Source: JADLEX01 sp964586775 (GTDB lineage Bacteria > Lernaellota > Lernaellaia > JACKCT01). From it: a stretch of DNA of 37,732 nt. The stretch covers positions 1-37,732 of the forward strand of contig CAZPJD010000027.1 in NCBI GenBank assembly GCA_964586775.1, given 5' to 3'. Below, in pieces: positions 1 through 7,596 of the stretch. Each line of letters starts with the position of its first letter. Position 1 is the first letter of the stretch. The notes beneath the pieces are model-generated. The model saw only the letters and a program-made list of their open reading frames with translations. It searched no databases and had not been told where the DNA came from. Made by a program: the position numbers and the translations under genes.

Positions 1-301
1 CGCCCCGCGATGTCGATCGCGCGTGCCCCCCGTCCTCGACGATCTTCACCGTGGTCAGAAACGGAACCATGCCGCGCCGCCACACATTGGCGTCGCGCTT
101 GCGCCGCCGGCCCACCGTCCCCGTGTCCTCAGGCATGGGCCCGGCGTAAAGAGCCTTCAGCAGGATCGTATCCCCCACCGCGACGTCGGCGGAAGACCGA
201 AAGCTGCATGTCGAATCGCCGAGCACCTCGAATTCCTCGACCGGGATCTCCTTCACCTCAATTCCTTCGAGGTTTCGGGTGTCAATCTTCGTCTTTCCCA
301 T
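1..301 (-). CDS. Unknown protein, 5' part only (runs off left edge)
   Basis: The first 100 codons of a leftward gene are present, starting MGKTKIDTRNLEGIEV and still open at base 1. The ATG at 301-299 is preceded by a good ribosome binding site (AGGGAGGT, about 5 nt away). The visible part is soluble and charged, with a basic stretch (GRRRKRD near residue 62) and no membrane segment or signal peptide. I do not recognise the family. Upstream lie a sigma-54 -24/-12 element (400-386) and a 16-bp palindrome (436-451), so expression is probably activator-dependent. The gene is read away from the end of the response regulator gene at 542, on the same strand. Confidence 0.7.
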   Translation of the reverse strand, partial: MGKTKIDTRNLEGIEVKEIPVEEFEVLGDSTCSFRSSADVAVGDTILLKALYAGPMPEDTGTVGRRRKRDANVWRRGMVPFLTTVKIVEDGGHARSTSRG

Positions 302-385
302 GGCGTACCTCCCTGGCGCGCGCGATGCGGAGTTCGGAGATGCGATTTCGTGTTCGTCCCGAGCGAGCCGAACGCCCGGTGAAGA

Positions 386-400
386 GCAACATCCGCGCCA
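386..400 (-). promoter_or_regulatory. Sigma-54 (-24/-12) promoter of the 1-301 gene
   Basis: On the minus strand the sequence is TGGCGCGGATGTTGC. It fits the sigma-54 pattern TGGCRC-N5-TTGC, with exactly 10 bases between the -24 GG and the -12 GC, a C-T before the TGG and a T after the GC. The predicted transcription start is near 374, giving a leader of about 70 nt. It was found by eye; the match to the invariant positions is complete. Confidence 0.7.
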
Positions 401-435
401 AGAGCCTCGAATCTCGCAGATAACTGAATTCACTA

Positions 436-451
436 CTAGAAATATTTCTAG
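436..451. promoter_or_regulatory. AT-rich 16-bp perfect palindrome, probable enhancer site
   Basis: CTAGAAATATTTCTAG is a perfect 16-bp palindrome in otherwise GC-rich DNA. It is centred about 45 bp upstream of the -24 element at 400-386. Fifteen bases starting in it (GAAATATTTCTAGAT, 439-453) recur exactly at 35130-35144, again upstream of a sigma-54 promoter. This is what an upstream activating sequence for an NtrC-type activator would look like. Confidence 0.6.
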
Positions 452-469
452 ATCATGTTACAGGCGACG

Positions 470-524
470 CTTTGAGACAGATACGAGACACCGAGTGTCT
501 TAAAACTGTCTCATGCGTCTCAAG
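470..524. repeat. Inverted repeat with GAGAC/GTCTC boxes; operator or terminator
   Basis: The left arm (TTGAGAC...GAGACA, to 490) is complementary with small bulges to the right arm (TGTCTC...GTCTCAA, 507-524). A perfect inner stem AGACAC-CGA-GTGTCT lies at 486-500. The element sits just beyond the stop of the response regulator gene (542). It could be the terminator of the leftward his operon, although no terminal T run follows, or a multi-box operator for the 1-301 gene. Confidence 0.4.
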
Positions 525-541
525 CTGGTACGGAGGTTCGC

Positions 542-2275
542 TCAGTCGAGATCGGCGATCCGAAGTCTCGCGAGGTGGCGGTAAAACGTCGCGCGACCGA
601 TGCCGAGATTTTTCGCCGCGAGCGATCGGTTTCCGCCGGCGGCGCGAATGGCCGCGATGTACCGTTCCCGATTGTCGCCCTGCCCGCTTTCGACATGAGA
701 CGGCACGGGATTCAGGAACTCCGGCGGAAGGTCCTCGACGCGGATCAGGTTTCCCGCGCTGCTGACCGTGGCGTACTCGACGGCGCTGCGCAATTCGCGG
801 ACATTCCCCGGCCACGGATACTCCAGCAGCGCGCGCATCGTTTCCGCATCCAAAGACGACACCGACTTGCCGAGCGCCGATCGGCTCATGGCCAGAAAGT
901 GCCGGATGAGAAGCGGAATGTCCTCGCGGCGTTCGCGCAGCGGAGGCAAATGGATGCGCATCACGCGGATCCGATAGAGCAGGTCCGCGCGAAAGCGACC
1001 CTGGGTCACCTCCGAGGTGAGATCCCGGTGCGTGGCCGTCAGGATGCGCGCGTCGCACTTCTGGGGCTGCGTGTCGCCCACGCGGGTGAATTCGCGTGTC
1101 TCCAGTACGCGTAGCAGGCTCGACTGCATCGTGGGAGAGATGTCGCCGATCTCGTCGAGGAAAATGGTGCCCCCCTCCGCGGCGGCAAAGAACCCACGGC
1201 GGTCCTCGATGGCGCCTGTGAACGAGCCGCGTCGATGGCCGAAAAGCAGGCTCGCCAGCAGCGAATCGGGCAAGCCCGCGCAGTTGACCGCCACGAAGGG
1301 CGCCGACGCGCGCGGACCCGCATTGTGGATCGCGCGGGCCACGAGTTCTTTGCCGGTGCCCGTCTCGCCTTCGATGAGCACGGTCCAGTCGAGCGGTGCG
1401 ACCTCGTGTATTCGGCGCGCGATCGTGGCGATTTCCTTCGATCGTCCGACGATCTCGGGAAAGTCGGATTTTTCGTCGAGCGCCCGGCGCAGCTTGTATT
1501 CCTCGGACCGGTCGTAGAGCAGCAGAATCGCGCCCTTGGGATTTCGCGGGTCCTCGCACGCCTCCAGTTCGATCCAGAACACATCCCTGCCCGGATCGCC
1601 GAACGACACCGTAATGCGCGATCGCGACGTGGCGGGCGTGCGGAGCAGCTCGGCGACGGCATCCGAGTCCGCGCCGCGCAGTCGCAGCATCGCGGTCCAC
1701 GGTCGCCCGGCGATATCGGCGTCGCCGACGCCCGTAAAAAGACGGGCCGAACGGCTCATGAACGTAACCTGCCCCTCGCCGTCCAGCGTCACGATCCCGA
1801 GATCCAGCATGTTCATAATGGCGAGCAGATCATCGTGCGACTTGCGCGTATCGCGATAGACGTGCTCGAGGGTCGCCTGAGACTGGAATCGCTCGATGGC
1901 GTAACGCACGACCCGGCGAAGCAGCAGCCCGGTCATCTCGGCCTTGGCCAGGTAGTCCTGCGCGCCCTGCCGGAGCGCGAACGCGGCGAGCTGCTCATCC
2001 TCGATTCCGGTCAACACCACGATCGGCGCGGATCGGAAATCGCGCCGCAGTCGATAAAACGTCTCGATCCCGTGGCTGTCGGGCAGCGAAAGATCGAGCA
2101 ACACGACATCGACGCCGCCGTGCCGCGCGACGACGATTCCTTCGTCGAGGGTTTCGCGCCAGACGAGATCCCACGTCGGCTCGGCGTCGCGCACGTACTC
2201 GCGAATGAGCCGGGCATCGGCCGGATTGTCCTCGATCAACAGCAGGCGCATCCGCGCTACATCCCGTCGTTCCAT
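542..2275 (-). CDS. NtrC-family response regulator: REC-PAS-AAA+-Fis HTH
   Basis: This is a 577-residue sigma-54-dependent transcription activator. A receiver domain starts at MRLLLIEDNPADARLI, with phospho-acceptor Asp61 in VVLLDLSLPD. A PAS domain spans about residues 145-260. The AAA+ domain (about 272-510) has Walker A GETGTGKE near 303, the sigma-54 contact loop as GSFTGA (350-355) instead of GAFTGA, and Walker B TIFLDEIGD. A Fis-type helix-turn-helix (GNRSLAAKNLGIGRATFYRHL) ends the protein. Start: the ATG at 2275 lies 11 nt after the kinase stop; an ATG at 2251, directly before the receiver, is an alternative. The histidine kinase just upstream is the likely partner. Two sigma-54 promoters in this window (386-400 and 35175-35190) are candidate targets. 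Confidence 0.93.
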   Translation of the reverse strand: MERRDVARMRLLLIEDNPADARLIREYVRDAEPTWDLVWRETLDEGIVVARHGGVDVVLLDLSLPDSHGIETFYRLRRDFRSAPIVVLTGIEDEQLAAFALRQGAQDYLAKAEMTGLLLRRVVRYAIERFQSQATLEHVYRDTRKSHDDLLAIMNMLDLGIVTLDGEGQVTFMSRSARLFTGVGDADIAGRPWTAMLRLRGADSDAVAELLRTPATSRSRITVSFGDPGRDVFWIELEACEDPRNPKGAILLLYDRSEEYKLRRALDEKSDFPEIVGRSKEIATIARRIHEVAPLDWTVLIEGETGTGKELVARAIHNAGPRASAPFVAVNCAGLPDSLLASLLFGHRRGSFTGAIEDRRGFFAAAEGGTIFLDEIGDISPTMQSSLLRVLETREFTRVGDTQPQKCDARILTATHRDLTSEVTQGRFRADLLYRIRVMRIHLPPLRERREDIPLLIRHFLAMSRSALGKSVSSLDAETMRALLEYPWPGNVRELRSAVEYATVSSAGNLIRVEDLPPEFLNPVPSHVESGQGDNRERYIAAIRAAGGNRSLAAKNLGIGRATFYRHLARLRIADLD

Positions 2276-2286
2276 CCCGCCGTGCG

Positions 2287-3771
2287 TCAATTCGCGGGAG
2301 CCCGTGAAGGAAAGGTCACGAAAAACGTGGATCCGACTCCTGGAGCGGACTCGGCCCAGATTTGCCCGCCATGTATTTCGGCAATTTTCCGGCATATCGA
2401 AAGCCCGATTCCGCTGCCGTCGTATCGAGAACGGGGATGAAGCCGCGCAAACATGGCGAAAACGCGCTCCGCAAACTGCGGCTCGAATCCCACCCCGTTG
2501 TCCGCGACGGAAACCGTAACGCCCTCGCCCGTACGGATCGCGCGGATCTGCACGATCGCGTCGCGATCCAGCGACCGGAATTTCACCGCGTTGCCGACGA
2601 GGTTCTGAAACAGACGACCGAGCAGGATTTCGTCGCCCCGCACGCGCGACATTTCTCCGACGTCCACCACCGCGCCGGCCTCGCCAATGGCCCCGTCCAG
2701 TGTCCGAATCGCTCCGTCCACGACGCGACGCAGGTCCACCTCCCCGAATTGCACCAGGTCGGAACGCACACGCGAATATTCCAGAAGATCCGAGATGAGC
2801 CGCCGCATCCGGTCCATGCCATCCAATGCCAGACGAATATACTCGTCCGCCTCCCCGTCGAGACGACCGGCGTAGCGCTTTTCGAGAAGTTGCAGAAACC
2901 CGGTGACATTGCGAAGCGGCGCCTGCAGATCGTGGCTGGCCACGTAGGCGAACTGCTGGAGTTCCGCATTCGAGCGCGCCATCAGCTCCTCCGTCTTTTT
3001 CCGCTCCGTGACGTCGCGCCCGACAGACTGGTACTCCGCGAGGACGCCCTTGTCGTCGAAGAGGGCGTGGTGCGTCCACGCCTGCCAGCGCAACGCCCCC
3101 GACGCATCCGCCACGCGATGTTCGAAATGCTCCACGGGATTTCCGGGCGTGAGCCGAGAAAGGAGCGCGAAAAGCGCCTCCCGGTCATCCTCGCGGATGT
3201 TATCGGCGAATGACGAACCGAGCAGGCTCGACGACGACCGATCGCGAAAGCGACCGTAAGCGCCGTTCGCGAACGTCAACGTCGCGTCGGGCCGAAACCG
3301 GCAGACCATGTCCGCCTGATCCTCGACGATGGCCCGGTATCGGGCTTCGCTCGCGCGAAGATGAATCTCGGCGAATTTCGGTGCGGTGATGTCGATCACG
3401 CTGCCCGTCAGCTTCAGCGGCAAACCGTGGCCGTCGCGCACGAGCAGCGCCTCGTCGCGAATCCACGCATATCGGCCGTTACGGTGCCGGGTGCGATATT
3501 CGATCACGTTGCGACCGCGTTCGAGGGTGTCGGCGAGGAACTTGAAGCAGGACTGACGATCGTCGGGGTGGATGCGCTCGAACCAGAAGCCGCGACGCGA
3601 GAGATAATCGCCCGCGGAAAATCCCGTGAGCCGTTCGACGTTCTCGCTGACGAAGGTTTTCTCGAAACCGGCATCGGGCCGACAGCAATAGATCACCGCC
3701 GGGCTCGACAGCAACAGCGAACGCAGCCGTGCGAGCAGGTCGGGGGATTCGCCGTCGTGATCCCCGGTCAA
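2287..3771 (-). CDS. PAS-PAS sensor histidine kinase, cytoplasmic
   Basis: This is a 494-residue kinase with no transmembrane segment. It has two PAS domains (about 12-130 and 140-258), a HisKA dimerisation domain with phospho-acceptor His280 in ASHDLQAPLRN, and a C-terminal HATPase domain (NLVGNAVKF, ADNGVGFE, DGSGIGLSIC). The SHDLQxPLR signature is shared with phytochrome-type kinases. I chose a TTG start at 3771 because its TTGA overlaps the stop of the preceding gene and GGAG lies 8 nt upstream. The frame is open further upstream, but that stretch lies inside the PRA-PH gene. The response regulator follows 11 nt downstream, so the two form a two-component pair at the end of the histidine operon. 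Confidence 0.9.
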   Translation of the reverse strand: MTGDHDGESPDLLARLRSLLLSSPAVIYCCRPDAGFEKTFVSENVERLTGFSAGDYLSRRGFWFERIHPDDRQSCFKFLADTLERGRNVIEYRTRHRNGRYAWIRDEALLVRDGHGLPLKLTGSVIDITAPKFAEIHLRASEARYRAIVEDQADMVCRFRPDATLTFANGAYGRFRDRSSSSLLGSSFADNIREDDREALFALLSRLTPGNPVEHFEHRVADASGALRWQAWTHHALFDDKGVLAEYQSVGRDVTERKKTEELMARSNAELQQFAYVASHDLQAPLRNVTGFLQLLEKRYAGRLDGEADEYIRLALDGMDRMRRLISDLLEYSRVRSDLVQFGEVDLRRVVDGAIRTLDGAIGEAGAVVDVGEMSRVRGDEILLGRLFQNLVGNAVKFRSLDRDAIVQIRAIRTGEGVTVSVADNGVGFEPQFAERVFAMFARLHPRSRYDGSGIGLSICRKIAEIHGGQIWAESAPGVGSTFFVTFPSRAPAN

Positions 3772-4883
3772 CGCAACCGCTCCGGCGCAACGGGAGGTTT
3801 GACGTCGCCCGGACGGCGATTCATGCGCAGCGCGCGCCGAGCGAGTTCGGCCTCGACCTCGCCAGGCGAAACCCCCGCGCGGGCGAGCGCCACCCACGCA
3901 AAATACAGCACGTCGGCCGCCTCACCCCGCACGTCGGCGGCGCTAGACGCGGCGGCGAGTTCCGCCGCCTCTTCGAGCAGCTTGCCGCGCAGCATGTCGG
4001 GCGAGTCGAGCAGTCGCCGGGTGTACGACCCCGGCGGCGCGTCGAGAGCACGCTCGCGAAGCTTTGCGAACAGCGCCGAAAATCCCTCGCGCCCCGCCCA
4101 GGCATTCGGCCGCGACACATCGATCGCCGGGCCCTCCACGCGATATCGCAGCGCGCGCCCGCCCCGGTCCATCTCGACCGCGATCAACGCCCCGCCGAAT
4201 GGCTCGACGGACGTGTCGGGGGTTGCGGCCATGTGAACGTGGCGCTCCATCATCGAGCGTTGGATCGAATCGGGCTTCGACCAGCCCCACGCGATCGCGA
4301 CGCCGAGCCCGTCGCACAGCAGCGTCAGCAGCGGCGCGTCGCCCGGTCGCGCGATCCGCGCGCAAAACGCACGCGCCTCAAGATCCGCGGAGCACGAATG
4401 GGCGTTTCGAATCGCGACCATCGGAAAGTTCGCCGACGCGGAATCGAACGACGCGCCGTCGCACAGGATCACGCGCGCTCGCGGATCATCGGCACCCGAT
4501 GTCGAATCCGACGTCCAAATCGTTCCCGCCGAGAGGGATCGCGGGAGCGCGTTTGCATCCGGCTCCAGCAAGCCGATTCGATCGCCGGGAATGTCGGGCG
4601 GAAGGTTCGCAAGAACAGGGAACCGGAGTACGACCGAGAGCGCCCCCTCGTCGAGCAGACGACATGCGAGTTCGACGTCTCGACAATCCAGTACGTGCGT
4701 GGGACGTTCGCGGACGATCGCCACGAGGCGTTCGGCGTCCGCGCTGGAGACTTCCGCGTCGCACAAATCCACCGCTCGCGGAGCGGCGAGCGGCGCGATC
4801 CACCACGGACCCTCGACGGCGGCGCGGCGATCGGCCTCGCGGTCGCGGGGAATTTCGGCGAACGGCACGATCGGAATCAGCAC
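3768..4883 (-). CDS. hisE: HIS4-like protein: N-terminal domain, degenerate PRA-CH, PRA-PH
   Basis: This 371-residue protein has a clear phosphoribosyl-ATP pyrophosphohydrolase domain from about 264 (GSYTRRLLDS, KLLEEAAELA, GEAADVLYFAWVALA). That activity is the second step of histidine biosynthesis. The end (MNRRPGDVKP) and start (LIPIVPFAE) recall the layout of fungal HIS4 without its dehydrogenase part. Residues about 175-263 occupy the place of the cyclohydrolase (HisI). However, the metal motif DCDxD is replaced by EMDRGGRA and the catalytic cysteines of the GxxCHxxxxSCF region are absent, so this part is probably inactive. The GTG start overlaps the ammonia-lyase stop and has GGAG 5 nt upstream. 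PRA-PH activity is a confident inference; the HIS4 relationship is from memory of the family. Confidence 0.82.
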   Translation of the reverse strand: MLIPIVPFAEIPRDREADRRAAVEGPWWIAPLAAPRAVDLCDAEVSSADAERLVAIVRERPTHVLDCRDVELACRLLDEGALSVVLRFPVLANLPPDIPGDRIGLLEPDANALPRSLSAGTIWTSDSTSGADDPRARVILCDGASFDSASANFPMVAIRNAHSCSADLEARAFCARIARPGDAPLLTLLCDGLGVAIAWGWSKPDSIQRSMMERHVHMAATPDTSVEPFGGALIAVEMDRGGRALRYRVEGPAIDVSRPNAWAGREGFSALFAKLRERALDAPPGSYTRRLLDSPDMLRGKLLEEAAELAAASSAADVRGEAADVLYFAWVALARAGVSPGEVEAELARRALRMNRRPGDVKPPVAPERLR

Positions 4884-6562
4884 GACGACTCCAGCGGGTC
4901 GAACGCGCCGAATCGCGCCGCGCACCGCTCGATCGCGCCATCTTCGACACGCCTCGCAAGCGCGGAAAGGTCCGCCGAGAGCGAACGATCCCGGGTGACG
5001 GTCGGGAACACGGTTTCGATCTCGCGCAACACCGCCTCGCCCGCTTCGCACAATCTTCGATCCGCCTCGGGAACCTCGTGCCGCGCGAGCTTCACCTCGC
5101 CCGACGCCGAGCGCGATCGCGACGGCAGCCATGGCGTGGCGCGCCGGATCGCCGCGGCCTGCGACGCGAAAGCCAGTTCGACCGCCAGCGCTTCGGCCAA
5201 CCGTGGAATCGCGTCGTATGCGCGGATCGCGACGCCCGCCGCCATGCTGACGTGATCCTCTTGCCCCGCGTCGGTCGAGATGCTGAACAGGTGCGTGGGC
5301 ATGCACTCGCCCCACAGACGATTCGCGAGCGACGCCGCGACGTACTCGGGCACCATCATGCCCGACGACGCGGACTGGATCGCGCTCCATTCGGGATCGT
5401 CGGTCGGCCCGGGCCATTTCAGATCCGCGCCGAGGCCGCGATTGCGCGCCTCATCCACGTATCGCGCGCAGCGGGCGGAAACGAGCGACGCGATCATCGC
5501 GGATGCCTGAAGCAGACCGTACAGATCGATGGCGACCGGCATGCCGTGGAAGTGCCCGCCCGAGACGATGTCAGTGAAGACACCACCCTTGTCCGGCAGC
5601 AGGATCGGATTGTCCGTCACGCTGTTCGCTTCGATCGCGAAGGTCTCGCTCGCGCGGTCGATCAGCGTGCGTGCCGCACCCAGAATCTGCGCCGCGCAGC
5701 GAATGTTGTAGGGGTCCTGAATCTCGCCGTCGATGTCGTAGGGCCGGTGCGCCTCGCGGATGGGCGAGTTTGCGATGAGCGCGCGTAGCACCGCCGCCGT
5801 CTTCACGCCGCCCGCGTGGGGGCGCAGCGCGTGCAGGTCCGCGCGCCACGGGGTATCGGCGCCAAGCATGACCTGCGTCGTGAGCGAAGTGGCCACGCAC
5901 GCGGTGCGCCAGAGCGTCTCCATCCGCGCCGCCGCGAGCACGCCGTACGCCGTGCTGAACTGCACGCCGTTGCTGAGCGCAAGCCCTTCTTTCATTTCGA
6001 GCGCGAGCGGCGCGATCCCGGCGCGGGCGAGCGCCGTGGCCGCGTCCATCCGTTCGCCACCGACAAAGACCTCGCCCTCGCCGATCAGCCCGAGCGCGAT
6101 GTGCGAGAGCGGGGCGAGATCGCCGCTGGCCGACACCGAACCGAAACGCGGCACGACGGGCGTGATGCCCGCGTTGAGAAACGCGACGATCTGCCGCGGC
6201 ACATCGGCGCGCACGCCCGAGTGACCGCGAGCAAGAGACCGGGCGCGCATGAGCATCGCCGCGCGGATCACGCGAATGGGCGCGGGTTCGCCGACGCCGC
6301 TCGCGTGCGATCGGATGAGATTGCGCTGCAACTCGGCGGCGCGATCGGCATCGACCGCGAGGCGGACATTGTGGCCGAATCCGCGATTGAAACCGTAGGC
6401 GGGAACGTCGCGCGACGCGACGAAATCGACGATCTGTCGCCGCCGCTCGTCGAGCAGCCGCCCCGTTTCGTCGTCGAGTTTTACCGATCGGCCGTCTTCC
6501 GCGACGGCGCGGATCTCTTCGAGCTTGAGATCGCGGTCGTGGCGGACGATCACGTCGGTCAT
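4877..6562 (-). CDS. hutH: Histidine ammonia-lyase-like MIO enzyme
   Basis: This 561-residue member of the aromatic amino acid lyase family would convert histidine to urocanate and ammonia. The MIO cofactor triad Ala-Ser-Gly is at 145-147 (GSVSASGDLAPLSH). The active-site loop reads AYGFNRGFG, and the signature GQEDHVSMA is near residue 450. The substrate-selectivity pair is Ser85-His86 (IRSHASGVGEP), as in histidine lyases, rather than the HL or FL of tyrosine/phenylalanine lyases. It is somewhat longer than the usual ~510 residues. The start ATG overlaps the hisG stop by 4 nt (ATGA), and the end overlaps the PRA-PH gene. A catabolic enzyme inside a biosynthetic operon is odd, so a related MIO lyase or aminomutase activity remains possible. 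Confidence 0.85.
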   Translation of the reverse strand: MTDVIVRHDRDLKLEEIRAVAEDGRSVKLDDETGRLLDERRRQIVDFVASRDVPAYGFNRGFGHNVRLAVDADRAAELQRNLIRSHASGVGEPAPIRVIRAAMLMRARSLARGHSGVRADVPRQIVAFLNAGITPVVPRFGSVSASGDLAPLSHIALGLIGEGEVFVGGERMDAATALARAGIAPLALEMKEGLALSNGVQFSTAYGVLAAARMETLWRTACVATSLTTQVMLGADTPWRADLHALRPHAGGVKTAAVLRALIANSPIREAHRPYDIDGEIQDPYNIRCAAQILGAARTLIDRASETFAIEANSVTDNPILLPDKGGVFTDIVSGGHFHGMPVAIDLYGLLQASAMIASLVSARCARYVDEARNRGLGADLKWPGPTDDPEWSAIQSASSGMMVPEYVAASLANRLWGECMPTHLFSISTDAGQEDHVSMAAGVAIRAYDAIPRLAEALAVELAFASQAAAIRRATPWLPSRSRSASGEVKLARHEVPEADRRLCEAGEAVLREIETVFPTVTRDRSLSADLSALARRVEDGAIERCAARFGAFDPLESSC

Positions 6563-7596
6563 GGGGTCGTCTCCGGCGAGACGCCGACGAGCGCTCGAAA
6601 GCGTTCGAGGTTTTCGAGATTCGGACGAAACACGAAATCCGCCGCCGTGGCGACCACGCCCGTGCAGCCCTCGTCGCGCAATTTGCGCGACGCCGCCTGC
6701 ACCACGTCGCGACGGCACAGCCACACCAGTTCGCGCGTGCCATCGGGTTGCGCCTCGCCTTCGGCGGGCAGAGCCGTCATGGGCGAGCAGCGAAAGTCCC
6801 CCTCGTTCAGCGCGTCGAAGATCGCACGAGCCCGCGCGCGCGGCGCCCAGGCGCGCAGCACCAACTCGTTCGACGCGGCCATGCGGCTCTCGACGAGATC
6901 GACGATCCGCGCGAGCGCGGCCCACCGGGCCGGATTCCAATGCCCGGGGTTCGCCGACGCCATCAGGCCCGCCTGCGAATCCACGAGGGTTCCGTCGTCG
7001 AGTTCCTTCAGGTGGTTTTGCGCGAGCGTCGCGCCGGTCGACGACAGATCGACGATCAAGTCCGCCGCGCCGGACGCGGGCGCGCCCTCGGTGGCGCCCA
7101 GCGAACGCACGATCATGTAATCGCGCACGCCGTGACGCACGAAGAAGTCGCGCGTGAGCCGCGGGAATTTCGTCGCCACGCGCAGGGGTCGCCCGTGACG
7201 CACGCGATAGATCGACGCGACCTCTTCGAGGTCGTGCATCGTCGTCACGTCAATCCACACGCGCGGCACCGCCACCACCAAGCGCGCGTGGCCGTAGCCG
7301 AGATCGGGAATCAGGCGGAATGTCGCCGCCGCGTCCGAGGCGTTTTCGAGACGCAGATCCTCTCCCGTGACGCCGATCTGCGCGCCGCCCGATTCGAGCC
7401 GCTCGGGGATTTCGTCGGCGCGAAGCAGCAGCACGTCCACGCCCGCGACGCCGTCGAGGGTGCCAACGTAATCGCGGCCCGGTCCCGAGGGCCGAAAGCG
7501 AAGACCCGCCGAACGCAGGAACTCGAGTGTTTTTTCGTGCAGCGTGCCCTTGCTCGGCAGCGCCAACGTCAGGCGATCGGCGTGCGCGCGCGTCAT
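6559..7596 (-). CDS. hisG: ATP phosphoribosyltransferase (alphaproteobacterial type)
   Basis: This enzyme makes phosphoribosyl-ATP from ATP and PRPP, the first step of histidine biosynthesis. The 345-residue protein opens with LALPSKGTLHEKTLEF and has the family core VATKFPRLTRDFF ... SLGATEGAP ... ADLIVDLSSTGATLA (phosphate-binding region). A C-terminal extension of about 100 residues ends in GVVATAADFVFRPN. The SxGATEGAPA pattern and this tail resemble the HisG of Alphaproteobacteria, which works with HisZ. The gene overlaps hisZ by 4 nt (ATGA) upstream and the ammonia-lyase by 4 nt downstream, implying translational coupling. Confidence 0.93.
   Translation of the reverse strand: MTRAHADRLTLALPSKGTLHEKTLEFLRSAGLRFRPSGPGRDYVGTLDGVAGVDVLLLRADEIPERLESGGAQIGVTGEDLRLENASDAAATFRLIPDLGYGHARLVVAVPRVWIDVTTMHDLEEVASIYRVRHGRPLRVATKFPRLTRDFFVRHGVRDYMIVRSLGATEGAPASGAADLIVDLSSTGATLAQNHLKELDDGTLVDSQAGLMASANPGHWNPARWAALARIVDLVESRMAASNELVLRAWAPRARARAIFDALNEGDFRCSPMTALPAEGEAQPDGTRELVWLCRRDVVQAASRKLRDEGCTGVVATAADFVFRPNLENLERFRALVGVSPETTP

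Noticed and set aside
453..1700. Long open frames antisense to the response regulator and to most other genes
   Set aside because: They are arginine-, alanine- and proline-rich without motifs, and they mirror genes with clear domain signatures on the other strand. They are an effect of high GC content.
4884..5417. N-terminal extension of the PRA-PH gene upstream of the GTG at 4883
   Set aside because: This stretch lies wholly within the ammonia-lyase gene in another frame and is low-complexity Arg/Gly. GTG with GGAG at the lyase stop is a better start.
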